Positions 63,544 to 64,000 of a stretch of DNA of 64,000 bases are shown one piece after another. The stretch comes from Sialis fuliginosa (taxonomy: Eukaryota > Arthropoda > Insecta > Megaloptera > Sialidae). Below the pieces are notes generated by a model. The model was not told the DNA's origin. It did not search any database and saw only the letters and a program-made list of their open reading frames with translations. Location: assembly GCA_961205875.1 (NCBI GenBank), contig OY540809.1, positions 16,690,267 through 16,754,266 on the forward strand. The letters run 5' to 3'. The position numbers were made by a program, and so were the translations under genes. The number at the start of each line of letters is the position of its first letter. Within the stretch, counting starts at the first letter, position 1.

Positions 63544-64000
63544 CACCGCAGAAGCCTCAAGACTTATGTATATAATTATGTATTTCACATTTTTTAGTTA
63601 ATATAAATAATATGAGATTCTGGCTTAATATCTTAATCCGGCACTGATTATTGTACATATACCTATAACCTCGACTACAGCCCTGAATACAACAAATCAC
63701 AAACTGCAGGTTGCAAAAGGGTGCATTTATTGCTCTCCCTATAGTGTTTCAAGGTTCAGTAAAATTACATCCATATTCAATGTGATTCATATGATTCATT
63801 TCGCAATTATTAATTATTAAAAACCATCACGAATGTTGCAAAAACAGATCAGATTCAGAAAAGCACCCGCCTGCGCGGCTGTGATGTCAAAATGATAAAA
63901 CGCGAACACACACGCATATACCTATATACAATATTTACATATAAGGTAATGGCACCAGTCTTGAATCATACCCCAGTGTTGGGCACTTGTTTAATTAAAT
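63544..64000. other. non-coding right edge of window
   Basis: AT-rich sequence without a recognised gene or repeat boundary. Confidence 0.35.

Overview
The window looks like part of an AT-rich insect chromosome. The genes have short AT-rich introns with GT/AG borders, and the proteins read as arthropod orthologues. Intergenic DNA is full of arthropod-style DNA transposons, a Penelope-like element and retroposon tails of the 'cgacttcgctcgcgt' and 'ttataatattagtatggat' type. A hemipteran is my guess; the order cannot be fixed from this sequence. No bacterial or viral genes were recognised.

Ten host genes can be modelled. From left to right they are HAUS3 (augmin subunit, +), ARPC1 (Arp2/3 subunit, -), a 15-finger C2H2 zinc-finger gene (+), an EGLN-type HIF prolyl hydroxylase (+), HMBS (heme pathway, -), TFB2M (mitochondrial transcription factor, +), a DESI1-type deSUMOylase that appears to splice onto a PUL domain (+), FNTA (prenyltransferase alpha, -), MBOAT7 (lysophosphatidylinositol acyltransferase, +) and TSC2/tuberin (22 exons, +). 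Reading frames and intron phases close exactly in every multi-exon model, giving 376, 391, 504, 439, 565, 463 and 1827 aa for ARPC1, EGLN, HMBS, TFB2M, DESI1-PUL, MBOAT7 and TSC2. ARPC1/zinc finger, HMBS/TFB2M and FNTA/MBOAT7 are divergent pairs with short shared upstream regions.

Between the genes lie two large transposon blocks. The first (8.8-15.1 kb) holds a hAT element with a perfect 8-bp target duplication. Beside it is a nested set: an outer element with repeated subterminal motifs, a TA-flanked element carrying a pipsqueak-type HTH exon, and an element with inverted repeats of about 650 bp. The second (15.7-22.7 kb) is a 6.9-kb hAT-like unit packed with other repeats, including a 1.1-kb foldback. 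The right end (54-64 kb) holds a hAT MITE, a 5'-truncated Penelope-like element with reverse transcriptase and GIY-YIG domains, another 1.1-kb foldback, mariner/pogo-type MITEs and two hammerhead-ribozyme-like motifs.

The observations most worth following are: an insertion of roughly 150 residues in HMBS with six Cys-Pro dipeptides resembling heme regulatory motifs; the predicted DESI1-PUL fusion with an alternative short end; the hammerhead-like motifs; and the nested long-inverted-repeat elements. All assignments come from reading the sequence and recalling protein families. No database search was run.
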